Source: Legionella micdadei
GTDB lineage: Bacteria > Pseudomonadota > Gammaproteobacteria > Legionellales > Legionellaceae
Reading direction: 5' to 3'
Assembly: GCF_000953635.1 (NCBI RefSeq)
Contig: NZ_LN614830.1
Coordinates: forward strand, 2,657,001 to 2,721,000
DNA: 64,000 nt
The notes beneath the pieces are model-generated. The model did not search any database, had not been told where the DNA came from, and was given only the letters and a program-made list of their open reading frames with translations. Position numbers and translations under genes: made by a program. Position 1 is the stretch's first letter, and every line of letters begins with the position of its first letter. This document shows, piece by piece, positions 52,055 through 60,202 of the stretch.

Positions 52055-52176
52055 TAAAAAAATGCTCACCTCGTTATACTAGGCATTTTTCAAATCTTTT
52101 GCGCAACCTTCACTCAAATCCGACTGTTCAGGTAAACATTAACGTGGGTTGCCTGAGTCATTACTGGTTTAAAGTA

Positions 52177-52193
52177 TGGTGCCCAGGGCCGGA
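52177..52193 (+). other. Distal attachment site
   Basis: TGGTGCCCAGGGCCGGA repeats the 3' end of the tRNA-Leu gene including CCA; similarity continues weakly for about seven more bases (ATCAAAC against GTCGAAC). No complete tRNA is present here. Confidence 0.85.
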
Positions 52194-52250
52194 ATCAAAC
52201 TTAAATATAACCTATTGATTTTTAATAAGATACATAATAGGGACTCGAAT

Positions 52251-52271
52251 CTTACCCAAATTCTTACCCAA
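52251..52271 (+). promoter_or_regulatory. Paired CTTACCCAA sites (putative integrase arm sites)
   Basis: Two CTTACCCAA words separated by three bases lie 58 bp inside the distal attachment site. The same pair with the same spacing and orientation lies at 61448-61468. Paired short direct repeats at both ends are typical of tyrosine-integrase arm binding. The rest of the gap between 52070 and 52359 has no gene. Confidence 0.55.
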
Positions 52272-52359
52272 CTAGAACATGATAACCGATTTGAATAGTT
52301 GCGAAAAGATGCGAACCAATAAATAATATTTAAGGGAATATCCCCTCTTCGCCAACGCG

Positions 52360-53256
52360 TTAGTCTTCTATCCATATGGAGCGATTAGACCAATTTTCAG
52401 GAAAACCCATGGCACTTACTATAATCTCGTGCTCTTTAATTAAGGCAATAAGTCGATTTCTAAAATGATTTCCAGGACAAATGATTTTTAATAAATGAAT
52501 AATCATAACCAAAGGATTGTAAAGCCTTCTCGAAGCTAAGGGGTCATTATGAAAGTTATTTATTAAATCGGATGGCTTAGAGCGTGGAACTTTCATCGTC
52601 TTCGTCATTCCTCTATTCCAAACCCTGCTATGATGGGCACATAGGTTGCGTAGGTAGGCTAAATATTCAACAAAACTGACGAGAACGGAATAATCTAACT
52701 GATAGCATCTTGCTATTCTATTACAAGGCTCACTTGCATTCATGGATTTTAACCACTTTGATAAAAGGCCGAATGACATGACTTCACAAGCCGCCCATAT
52801 AGGTGGTGCATCGGGAGAAGTATAAGTATTTTGGTAATGTTTTATAAATAGCTCATCACTTCGAGCTACTTCTTTTTGTAATTGAACAATATTTTGGCTG
52901 TGCCATTGAACATTTTTATTTAAACCTTCCACCAAGTGAGCATGAGCACCACCAACCTCAGCAAAGAAATAAGCCCACTGTGTTCTTATGGAGATTTCGA
53001 TCCGTTCTATAGCATCTAAAAGCAACAGCCTAAGCTCTCGGTCAAAAAGATATAAATTCAAAACATCTGAAAATCTGACATTTGGTTTAAAATGATGAGT
53101 TTTATTATCGTGTTGAAACGGAATCCAATAGCCTGACAAACGATAATAATTAAGGTGTTTCAGGTAATGTGCAGTATCATGCTCTACAATCAAGCCACGC
53201 TGAGATAATAATTTGACTTGCTGCTCTATAGAGAGGAAAGGCTTGTTAAACTTCAT
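52360..53256 (-). CDS. Abi_2 family abortive infection protein (HEPN RNase-like)
   Basis: A 298-residue protein of the AbiD/AbiF (Abi_2) family. Typical features: LSIEQQVKLLSQRGL, HYLKHLNYYRLSGYWIPF, LYLFDRELRLLLLDAIERIEISIRT, and the HEPN-type R-x4-H motif in YLRNLCAHHSRVWNR (about residue 205), which in relatives cuts RNA. Such proteins halt phage growth by killing or stalling the infected cell. It is the outermost cargo gene of the tRNA-Leu element. Its leader has a hairpin followed by six T residues, which may limit expression. Confidence 0.88.
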   Translation of the reverse strand: MKFNKPFLSIEQQVKLLSQRGLIVEHDTAHYLKHLNYYRLSGYWIPFQHDNKTHHFKPNVRFSDVLNLYLFDRELRLLLLDAIERIEISIRTQWAYFFAEVGGAHAHLVEGLNKNVQWHSQNIVQLQKEVARSDELFIKHYQNTYTSPDAPPIWAACEVMSFGLLSKWLKSMNASEPCNRIARCYQLDYSVLVSFVEYLAYLRNLCAHHSRVWNRGMTKTMKVPRSKPSDLINNFHNDPLASRRLYNPLVMIIHLLKIICPGNHFRNRLIALIKEHEIIVSAMGFPENWSNRSIWIED

Positions 53257-53277
53257 TTTTCCAGCTTATAAAAAAGT

Positions 53278-53323
53278 AACCCACCGGTTTGAGGATGCTC
53301 ATTGAACATAGCCTTGGTGGGTT
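53278..53323 (-). terminator. Hairpin plus T6 in the Abi_2 leader
   Basis: AACCCACC and GGTGGGTT form an eight-pair stem around a 30-base loop. On the minus strand it is followed by AC and TTTTTT, 22 bases before the Abi_2 start codon. It could attenuate read-through into the toxic gene. Read on the plus strand, the downstream side is TTCTTAATT. Confidence 0.5.
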
Positions 53324-53484
53324 TTCTTAATTACATTATCGTTTATTTTAACATTTTTTGCAATTGATTTGGATGATTACGGAAAGATACGAATCGATAG
53401 GTAGTTCCTATTTGCTGTTTATATCAGAACAAATATAATAAATATAGTCACAGCACATATTACCAAACTAATGAGAGGTTTATA

Positions 53485-53787
53485 ATGAACATCAGTGAAC
53501 CCTACACAAGCGCCTGGGCTGCAATTGCAGACACCCCAGGTGAAGCAGCTAATATGCAGGTTAAATGCCAGTTAATGAGTAAAATAGTAAAAATTATTCA
53601 ATCCAAAGGATGGACTCAATCTGAAGCCGCATCTCGTTGTGCCGTTACTCAACCTCGAATAAATAATTTACTACGTGGCCGAATGTCTCGCTTTTCTCTT
53701 GACTCATTAGTTAATATTGCTGCGGCCCTCGGGCAACAAGTTCATATAGAACTAAAGAAGCGAATTCCAGCTAATGGTGAATTATAA
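53485..53787 (+). CDS. XRE-family HTH protein (HigA-like)
   Basis: A 100-residue protein with the form of HigA-type antitoxins: N-terminal SAWAAIADTPGEAANMQVKCQLMSK, then the helix-turn-helix QSKGWTQSEAASRCAVTQPRINNLLRGRMSRFSLD. Such proteins usually sit beside a RelE/HigB-like toxin gene, but none is seen in the 228 bp upstream or just downstream. It may be an orphan antitoxin or a regulator of the neighbouring Abi_2 gene, which is divergent from it. Confidence 0.78.
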   Translation: MNISEPYTSAWAAIADTPGEAANMQVKCQLMSKIVKIIQSKGWTQSEAASRCAVTQPRINNLLRGRMSRFSLDSLVNIAAALGQQVHIELKKRIPANGEL

Positions 53788-53794
53788 TGGCCTG

Positions 53795-54571
53795 CTAAAT
53801 AAATTCTGATAAATTTATATACTTACAGTTCATTAACCTATTAGTTTCATACTTAAGGCTTCCGACCCCATAGCTCACAAAATCCTTTTCATCATCAATC
53901 AGTTGAGAACATTTAGCTGTTAAAATATTTCCATTTTTATTTGTTATTATTCGTTTTGATACATAGTTCCATGAAAATGCATTAAAACCTTTTCTAGGAT
54001 CTTTTTCTAAATGGGAAATATCAATAAATCCACAATCTCCGGTAGGTCCTAGTTGCGATATCCATTGATTTGTTACCGCATTGAATTTAAATTTTTCAGA
54101 CCAGGTTTTATCATAAATCTTGCAAGTTTGTTCTGTTTCCTGAAGGCTCTCTTTTAAAAGTGAAGCCATTCCTTCTTTAGATGGATTATCACAAAATTTT
54201 TTAAAACTTTTTATGAGCCTTTGCTTTTCTTCGGTATCCGCCTTTGAGCCATTGTTCATATCTTTGCACCATTGTTTCATAGAGCTTATTTCTGATTGTA
54301 ATTCTTGTTCACTCTGGCTGTTGAATAGCGCAATTTTCTCCCTTTCTTTTTCAGCATCATTATGCATTATTGATACCTGATGAAATGTACACTCTATATC
54401 ACCAGTGTTATTTCTAATTTCTGTGCATTCTGCTTTAAATCTAGAGTTTTCTTTATCATTAATAAACATCTGAAATGTAGGATACTCTATACCGAATATT
54501 GTTTTAGCATTATTAGCAAATAATGCAGCCGAAAAAAAGCTGGCGAACAGTAATATTAAATATGTTTTCAT
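53795..54571 (-). CDS. Exported cysteine-containing hypothetical protein (island cargo)
   Basis: A 258-residue protein with a signal peptide (MKTYLILLFASFFSAALFAN) and a mature domain holding eight cysteines, spread evenly (AEC, IEC, QWC, KFC, QTC, GDC, AKC, MNC), which suggests periplasmic disulfides. Middle part is helical and charged (NSQSEQELQSEISSMKQWC). No family recognised. AGAGG seven bases before ATG 54571 sets the start. Its stop is near the stop of the HigA-like gene. Confidence 0.65.
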   Translation of the reverse strand: MKTYLILLFASFFSAALFANNAKTIFGIEYPTFQMFINDKENSRFKAECTEIRNNTGDIECTFHQVSIMHNDAEKEREKIALFNSQSEQELQSEISSMKQWCKDMNNGSKADTEEKQRLIKSFKKFCDNPSKEGMASLLKESLQETEQTCKIYDKTWSEKFKFNAVTNQWISQLGPTGDCGFIDISHLEKDPRKGFNAFSWNYVSKRIITNKNGNILTAKCSQLIDDEKDFVSYGVGSLKYETNRLMNCKYINLSEFI

Positions 54572-54661
54572 AAACTTGCCTCTTATAAATTCAATGCACA
54601 TCCCTTTAATTGATACTCATAGTCCGTGGTTATATAGTCTTCAGGCGCATATTCTATGTGA

Positions 54662-54907
54662 ATGCGCAAAAAACATCCAGCATTAATTAAATTAGGTAAT
54701 AATATCCGAGAGCTTCGTAAGTTAAAAAACCTCTCTCAGGAAGCATTTGCTGATGAAATTGGTTTAGATCGAACCTATGTTGGTGGGATTGAGAGAGGTG
54801 AACGTAACCTCGCAGCATTAAACATAATTCGTATAGCAGTTGCGCTAGATGTGGAGGTTGGGCAGCTGTTCCCCTCAATCAACATTTTACGTGCGGAAAT
54901 CAAATAA
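54662..54907 (+). CDS. Small XRE/C-protein-like HTH regulator
   Basis: An 81-residue helix-turn-helix protein: LGNNIRELRKLKNLSQEAFADEIGLDRTYVGGIERGERN, then LNIIRIAVALDVEVGQLFP. This compact form resembles restriction-modification controller proteins and phage repressors. No restriction-modification genes are nearby. It is divergent from the secreted cargo gene and probably governs local island genes. No clear ribosome-binding site is seen. Confidence 0.78.
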   Translation: MRKKHPALIKLGNNIRELRKLKNLSQEAFADEIGLDRTYVGGIERGERNLAALNIIRIAVALDVEVGQLFPSINILRAEIK

Positions 54908-54937
54908 GAAGACACGACTTTCCCATGAATGGCTCAA

Positions 54938-55162
54938 TTATTTCCTAATAAAGCAAACTAATTGAGTGAGTTGCTTCTTAAATTCCGTAATTTTTTGGGA
55001 TAATTTTCTCACGTCAGCGCATCTACCTCCGTGCTTATAGGCATTTCTACTAACCCTCTCTTTACCTTCAGAAGTTTTAGGACCGGTTGAATATTTCCAC
55101 GGCTTCTGTTTTTTGGTTAATTGAGACTGTATCAAGCGTTCTTCCTGTGTCCATTTTCTCAA
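54938..55162 (-). CDS. Small island protein with GPKT-HGG motif
   Basis: A 74-residue basic protein with KYSTGPKTSEGKERVSRNAY followed by KHGGR, a motif seen in short proteins of prophages and integrative elements. The function is unknown. It overlaps the end of the next minus-strand gene in another frame by 86 bases and is probably the last gene of the element's core operon. Confidence 0.6.
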   Translation of the reverse strand: MRKWTQEERLIQSQLTKKQKPWKYSTGPKTSEGKERVSRNAYKHGGRCADVRKLSQKITEFKKQLTQLVCFIRK

Positions 55163-55667
55163 GATGTTTCTCCCTTACCACTTTGTTTGCAATTTTTTTT
55201 GAGTTTTCAAATTCAATGGAGCCTGAGGCTTCCTGGTTATTAATTTGTTGATTAACCGCATTATTCTGCTGCTTAACAAACATTACTCGGCGTGGGTGTT
55301 TCAACTCAGCCAAGGTAGATAATGTTTTTCGGCACTGTGATTGTGCTCTAAAAGCAATGTTTGAGATTGCCTCAACCTGATTTACCATATTAAGATCGGC
55401 TAAGTGATTGAGAGAATCATAGAAAATATAATCAAGCATTTTTGCTTGCGTCATCAATATTTGTTCTATTTCAGTTATATCGCCATCAATCACGCGCTCA
55501 GAACTCTTAGTTAGTTCATCCATGAGCGTTGGAACATCAAGTAAACGACCATGGTCATGTAGCTTATTGATTGCCATTGCTGCACTAGACAAACTATTTG
55601 TATTGTTTTTGGATCTATTAATTTTCTCTTGCCTAGACCTTTCTTCATTTAGTGATTTAATCGTCAT
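55077..55667 (-). CDS. Island hypothetical protein
   Basis: A 196-residue helical protein starting MTIKSLNEERSRQEKINRSK. No recognised domain. It has helices around AEISNIAFRAQSQCRKTLSTL-like sequence (about 115-135) and a polar C-terminus. The start ATG at 55667 overlaps the stop of the upstream gene by 11 bases, so coupled translation is likely; the longer frame to 55742 runs inside that gene. Such genes recur behind primase genes in these elements. Confidence 0.55.
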   Translation of the reverse strand: MTIKSLNEERSRQEKINRSKNNTNSLSSAAMAINKLHDHGRLLDVPTLMDELTKSSERVIDGDITEIEQILMTQAKMLDYIFYDSLNHLADLNMVNQVEAISNIAFRAQSQCRKTLSTLAELKHPRRVMFVKQQNNAVNQQINNQEASGSIEFENSKKIANKVVREKHLEKMDTGRTLDTVSINQKTEAVEIFNRS

Positions 55668-56064
55668 CTTCCATAATCTCCCTAATAAATGTATTGGCCG
55701 CAAATCTACCTTTGTTTTGCTTTCTAAAGCTTTTCTCTTCATGGCTCATAGCATCAAGCCAGCATTTGGTATATTGATTCAAGATCTCCCGGAGCTTAGA
55801 CTGCAGAAACTGTACATCTTCGTATAAGAATTCCAGCCCTGCTAATTCTGCATATTTTAAATAATTACTAAAAATATCACCTCCCGCCTGATTACCTTTG
55901 CAATTGTAGGTGAATTCTTTATATTCAACTTTTTCAGAGAAATTAAGGGAACCGGGGGAATCGCCTTGCCTCTCCTGGATTTCCAAGGTTCCCTCATCAA
56001 ATACACTAGCTGGAACCAGGGAACCCGCCAATTTCATACGAGCAACTAGATCACGCACACCCAT
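55657..56064 (-). CDS. Island hypothetical protein
   Basis: A 135-residue protein starting MGVRDLVARMKLAGSLVPAS. It contains EYKEFTYNCKGNQAGGDIF in the middle and a helical C-terminal half ending in FIREIMEDDD. No recognised domain, signal or membrane segment. It begins three bases after the displaced C-terminal frame of the DUF927 gene and overlaps the next gene, placing it in the same operon. Confidence 0.55.
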   Translation of the reverse strand: MGVRDLVARMKLAGSLVPASVFDEGTLEIQERQGDSPGSLNFSEKVEYKEFTYNCKGNQAGGDIFSNYLKYAELAGLEFLYEDVQFLQSKLREILNQYTKCWLDAMSHEEKSFRKQNKGRFAANTFIREIMEDDD

Positions 56065-56067
56065 TTC

Positions 56068-56249
56068 TTAAGCCTCATCAATTGGTAAAATCCAATACAA
56101 AGAAAGAGACTGCTTATCCAGTTTAACTTTTTTGGAATTTCTCCCTGGATCTTTATCTACAATCCACTTAGATTCATTCAACGCCCGTAATATGCAATTC
56201 AAATCAAATCCCGTGGCCGCTTCTTGGAGTGCTGATGAATTAAATAAGT
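56068..56249 (-). pseudogene. Displaced C-terminal part of the DUF927 protein
   Basis: In the neighbouring frame the sequence continues smoothly as FYLFNSSALQEAATGFDLNC, then ILRALNESKWIVDKDPGRN and ends at 56068, as expected for the natural end of the DUF927 protein. The frames join at the A4 run 56250-56253 (T4 on the coding strand); one extra T would restore a single frame. Confidence 0.75.
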
Positions 56250-57983
56250 AAAACGACCTTGTTGTGTATCTTTCCAATAACCAGCACGATCTCTGACGAC
56301 AGGTCGTTGATCAATGTTATCTCCTTGATAAGTAGCCCTTGCTTGCTCAAGCCCAGAAAATCGACTGTCTCCATGCCTATCAATAAAATGACGTATGCCC
56401 TGAAGAATTTGACGTGTTTCTGTTTGGCCTTGGCCTCTAAAATTACGCCATGAATTAAATAACTCAAGGATTGCATTTAAAGCTTCTCCTTCCTGCCATC
56501 CAGTCAAGCCATATTCAGTGGCTTTCTCACCAGCCAAAGCAATAAGAGCAAATAATCCTGCCGCTCGACTTTCCACACCGTCTGAAGTGGGAAATAAATC
56601 ACAAAACTCAGCATATATTTCAGGAAAAGAATCTTTATCCTTCAAGAGATTTTCAATAAATGCAGGACCACTTGATCCATAAAACAAGCTTGTGGCTTGT
56701 TTCATAGAGTCAGCAAAGGCTCGGCCATCACTTAATCCATGCAGATTATCAAAGACGCCATACGTACGATCAGTTGCTGGAATATTAAGTAGCCTGACTT
56801 CTTGTCCTGCTTTAATTTTCTGCCCAACCTCTTGCATATGCGCAGATAATGTCCGTTCTCCACTCGATAAAATTATTGTGCGCCACCTAAAAGAATCACG
56901 CGCTCCACCATTACGCTTAGCCCGTTGCTTCCCTTGCCCATTTGCTAACGCGTAGATGATGGCACCAATCTCACGAGGATCACATTCGCTGATTTCATCT
57001 AAGACCAGTAAGCTATCATTTAGTGCAGCTGCTGTAGCTTCCAACCCATTCGCAGTGGCACGCCAGGTACGGACATAATTGGGGCCACCCCATACGCTTG
57101 CAGCGACTTGCAATGCGGTTGTCTTTCCATGACTTGATTTGCCGATTAAATGAATACCGCCACCCCCCGCAGTTTGTTGTTTTGCTTTCAATAAAAGTGG
57201 GGCTGCAAATGCAGCTGAGACGGACAGCAGCAAAATTGGATTTCCACTACAACGAAGAGCAACTTGTTCACGCCAGCTTCGGAGATCACCTTTTTGAATG
57301 AAATCATTGTGTGCGGCATATTCTGATTGAAAACGCACATTAGCACCCCCAATAGTTTTATTCGGCATTACAAAAGATTGCCCATCACTATGCCATCCCG
57401 TACTTGAAGCAGCTGTTATGCGGCATTGAGGATTTTGTTGCATTAACCAATTATTTAAATATTTTTTTGCATCGAGATTTATTTTGACGCCCAAGTTTAA
57501 GAGTTCACCACGCATTTCATCGCCATTACCTCTTAAAAGATGCATGGGCATTGCCCACTCGCGCCATGTACCAAATGGCTGAATAAAACGTAACAACAGA
57601 CCAAACGATTCGTTAAGCTCATCAGCAGAAATTGCATCTGAATGGATGGGTGAGCACACCCAGATATCGATAGGCTTAGGTTCTTGCCCACCTGTAAAAC
57701 CATGCCAATATAAACCTGGTTGTTTTTGATGACCTTCGATTAAAAACCAATCGTCATATACCATAAAACCAGGTCGTTTGATTTCTGGTTCAGCAGATAT
57801 TTCAGGTGGAACATGATGAGGTGAAATTGCCTCTAATTTAAAACTAGAAGGATCTTGTAAATCCTCTGTGGATAAGGTTCCTTCTGTTCCCTGAATTATT
57901 TCCTCAAGGGAACCGTTGAAATGCGCAGTATCGTTGGCTATTCCCTCGGTTCCCTCAGAGATTTTTCTATCTAACTCAAACAT
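56199..57983 (-). CDS. DUF927 primase/helicase-like protein, 3' frameshift
   Basis: About 594 residues in the visible frame. It has the DUF927 ATPase seen in P4-like and plasmid replication modules: RITAASSTGWHSDGQSFVMP, Walker A in LIGKSSHGKTTALQVAAS, Walker B DSLLVLDEISECDP, and a LSSGERTLSAHM sensor region. The last 17 or so residues (about from TYLIHQHSKKRPRDLI) are out of frame; the expected end lies in the adjacent frame to 56068. ATG 57983 has GGGGGTG upstream and overlaps the primase gene by 13 bases. It probably drives replication of the element after excision. Confidence 0.85.
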   Translation of the reverse strand: MFELDRKISEGTEGIANDTAHFNGSLEEIIQGTEGTLSTEDLQDPSSFKLEAISPHHVPPEISAEPEIKRPGFMVYDDWFLIEGHQKQPGLYWHGFTGGQEPKPIDIWVCSPIHSDAISADELNESFGLLLRFIQPFGTWREWAMPMHLLRGNGDEMRGELLNLGVKINLDAKKYLNNWLMQQNPQCRITAASSTGWHSDGQSFVMPNKTIGGANVRFQSEYAAHNDFIQKGDLRSWREQVALRCSGNPILLLSVSAAFAAPLLLKAKQQTAGGGGIHLIGKSSHGKTTALQVAASVWGGPNYVRTWRATANGLEATAAALNDSLLVLDEISECDPREIGAIIYALANGQGKQRAKRNGGARDSFRWRTIILSSGERTLSAHMQEVGQKIKAGQEVRLLNIPATDRTYGVFDNLHGLSDGRAFADSMKQATSLFYGSSGPAFIENLLKDKDSFPEIYAEFCDLFPTSDGVESRAAGLFALIALAGEKATEYGLTGWQEGEALNAILELFNSWRNFRGQGQTETRQILQGIRHFIDRHGDSRFSGLEQARATYQGDNIDQRPVVRDRAGYWKDTQQGRFTYLIHQHSKKRPRDLI

Positions 57984-58888
57984 GCTACACCCCCATGATG
58001 AGCTGCAAGCCAACAACTTAAATCATTAAAATCTTTTAAGGACGTTGGTACTCCCTGAGGCCATATTGGTTTACTCAGTAACGCTCCTGAGGCAATCGCT
58101 GCATCACGCCCTTTAGTTAAACCAGGATTGTTCGGAGTTAAACGATCATCATCCGCACAGATAATCAACTCTACGTTGGGTAAGCAATAACGAATCGTTG
58201 TGGCCACCGCTTTTAAATTTCCTGCGTTGCAAGCAGCAATCACACAATAGGTTGGGTTTTTCTCAGCGAGTGTTGCACCAGTAGCGAATCCTTCACAAAT
58301 TAATATTTTTTTATCATAAGCTGGATAATACCGGACAGGTATGAAATGTTCTTTTATTGCTCCATTTGATAAAAACCGCTTTGCGCCGTGTTCATTGATA
58401 TACTGCAAACTCCATATTTTCCTGTCAAAATCGATTACAGGTAAAACAATTTCTTTACCATATTGACGGGCATAAAATGGTAATATGCGTTTTTTTAAGA
58501 GATAGGGATGATTGAGATCTGCCTTGGAATAGCCTATCCACAAATGTTCAGCATGCAAAGCGGCCTGAAGTTGTTCCTTGACCTGCATTTTCTGACGCAT
58601 CTTACAACTTGATTTGATACGCTCCACTTGTTGTTTACGTTCTGACGCACCCATATAGCCTTGCTTTTTATAACTCCATTTTAAATAACCTCCTTTTTTC
58701 CAACTGCCGTATATTCCGCATGGTACACCACCAAGATGTAATACATACCATCCATTTTTAGAGCCAGATTTATCTCCTTCAATATGAAAACGATGCAATT
58801 TCCCATCGGCAATTATTTCATTTGGGGGCGTAATTCCATTGGCTAATAACTCCGCTTGGAATTCTGGAATAATTTGATTAAAATCCAT
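57971..58888 (-). CDS. Toprim-domain primase-like protein
   Basis: A 305-residue protein. The N-terminal part (about 1-80) resembles the P4-alpha/DUF7146-type primase start (DGKLHRFHIEGDKSGSKNGW). The Toprim domain follows (about 190-300): ILICEGFATGATLAE with the catalytic Glu and LIICADDDR with the metal-binding aspartates. No intact zinc finger is visible. With the DUF927 gene, which it overlaps by 13 bases, it forms the replication module of the element. Confidence 0.85.
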   Translation of the reverse strand: MDFNQIIPEFQAELLANGITPPNEIIADGKLHRFHIEGDKSGSKNGWYVLHLGGVPCGIYGSWKKGGYLKWSYKKQGYMGASERKQQVERIKSSCKMRQKMQVKEQLQAALHAEHLWIGYSKADLNHPYLLKKRILPFYARQYGKEIVLPVIDFDRKIWSLQYINEHGAKRFLSNGAIKEHFIPVRYYPAYDKKILICEGFATGATLAEKNPTYCVIAACNAGNLKAVATTIRYCLPNVELIICADDDRLTPNNPGLTKGRDAAIASGALLSKPIWPQGVPTSLKDFNDLSCWLAAHHGGVACLS

Positions 58889-58890
58889 TT

Positions 58891-59055
58891 CTAGTTACTC
58901 CAATATAATGCTTTTTCTTGCATTTTTGTCTGAGAGCAGGCTTCATCTAATTGGCCTTGGATACATTCCTGCTCTACCCCACAACACTTTTTAACTTCAA
59001 TTATCTTTAGTTGAAATAGATTGAAAGCAAGCCAATTACTCTTTTCATGTTGCAT
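58891..59055 (-). CDS. Small cysteine-containing island protein
   Basis: A 54-residue frame from ATG 59055 (MQHEKSNWLAFNLFQLKIIE) with four cysteines including KKCCGVEQEC. It fits tightly between alpA (10 bases) and the primase gene (2 bases), which supports its being a real gene in the operon. No family recognised. Confidence 0.5.
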   Translation of the reverse strand: MQHEKSNWLAFNLFQLKIIEVKKCCGVEQECIQGQLDEACSQTKMQEKALYWSN

Positions 59056-59065
59056 AACAGGCCCC

Positions 59066-59278
59066 TCATAACAATTCATCGACTGTTGTTGGTAGGTTAT
59101 TTACCCAATCTTCAAGTTCTTTTCGAACATACATAGGGCGCTTACTACCAAGTGGAAATCTAGGTTTTGGAAAATTTGGGAGGTTGTTAAGTTCATAAAA
59201 CTTTGTTGTGCCTACACCCAATATTTCTTTTGCGTGCTTGGGGTATGCCAATAGAGGGTTTTCTGGTTTTAATTTCAT
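59066..59278 (-). CDS. AlpA family phage transcriptional regulator
   Basis: A 70-residue winged-helix/MerR-like protein: ILGVGTTKFYELNNLPNFPKPRFPLGSKRPMYVRKELEDWV is the AlpA pattern. In P4-like elements AlpA activates integrase or excision genes. It stands at the head of the replication operon, with 138 bp between it and the next gene, a likely promoter region. Confidence 0.88.
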   Translation of the reverse strand: MKLKPENPLLAYPKHAKEILGVGTTKFYELNNLPNFPKPRFPLGSKRPMYVRKELEDWVNNLPTTVDELL

Positions 59279-59416
59279 GTTCTCTCCATAAGTAATTAAA
59301 GCGTATTCGAATTACTTTTTAAGAATTCGATGAAACCATTATGAAGAGTTAAAGGGGTTACAACACGTCCCTACATTACAATGAAAAAAAACACCAGTGT
59401 ATCGTAGGGCATCTAA

Positions 59417-60202
59417 TTATTTTGACAGTAATAAAGGTGCAATTTGTTCTCGGTAGATAGGTAATAAATTTTTCCACTTGGATACATTATCATGAAACTC
59501 CATAGCCAACTCAATGAGAGCTTCAATCTTGTATAGCGCCACTAAATCATTATTTTTTGCCTTGGCATATTGTTGATAATAGTACTCAAGTGTTTTCTCT
59601 TGGATATCTAGGGAGTCTAAAAATATTTTCAAATAGGTTTTAAATTGGCTACTTTCGTAATTTTGTGTAGGGGGTGTAATGCCTAAAGCTTCAGCAATAA
59701 AAATTAATTCAAAATAAGCATGCTTAATAATCCTTTCCTTATTAAATGGGCTACCTTGTTTTCGATTAAAGTTATTTACCAATTGGTTCAATTGATCAAA
59801 ATTCCATGTAAAATGAAGAGAAGAATAATTAACGCCCAGGTATGAAAACATCACGAGCTCGTTATCAATAACCTGTTGATGAGTCTCGTCCATAAGCTTA
59901 ATAGCTTTATTCATATGTTTTATAGCCTCATTAATTTTTTGCTTCAATTTTGATAAATCCGTTTTTTCTGAAATTGTTATTAAATATTGATGAAGATGCC
60001 ATGAGCCTATAATATGCAGCAGGTGCTCTGATGTTACTTTGTATTCTGATATTTGGTTTAAGGAGACTTTGATAAATAATTGCTCCTCAAGATGAGCAGG
60101 AGTTACGGGTACATTATAATTGAGATAAGTATCTTTCTCCATTTTCTCTCTAAATATAAGCGCCTCTGATATGAGAGAAGCATCTACCCACTTGTTATCC
60201 AT
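59417..60202 (-). CDS. Unknown island protein between alpA and integrase
   Basis: A 261-residue helical protein starting MDNKWVDASLISEALIFREK. There are no signal peptide, membrane segment or recognised domain. It contains HLLHIIGSWHLHQYLITISE and a C-terminal helical half (LVALYKIEALIELAMEF). Its start overlaps the end of the integrase gene by eight bases, so it is probably co-expressed with integrase. It may be cargo such as a defence or regulatory gene; no evidence decides. Confidence 0.6.
   Translation of the reverse strand: MDNKWVDASLISEALIFREKMEKDTYLNYNVPVTPAHLEEQLFIKVSLNQISEYKVTSEHLLHIIGSWHLHQYLITISEKTDLSKLKQKINEAIKHMNKAIKLMDETHQQVIDNELVMFSYLGVNYSSLHFTWNFDQLNQLVNNFNRKQGSPFNKERIIKHAYFELIFIAEALGITPPTQNYESSQFKTYLKIFLDSLDIQEKTLEYYYQQYAKAKNNDLVALYKIEALIELAMEFHDNVSKWKNLLPIYREQIAPLLLSK

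Noticed and set aside
52177-52200. A second tRNA-Leu gene
   Set aside because: Only the last 17-24 bases match; there is no acceptor 5' half, anticodon or D arm, so it is the attachment repeat.
55522-55827. Plus-strand 101-residue frame inside the element
   Set aside because: It is antisense to two overlapping minus-strand operon genes and has no start signals.
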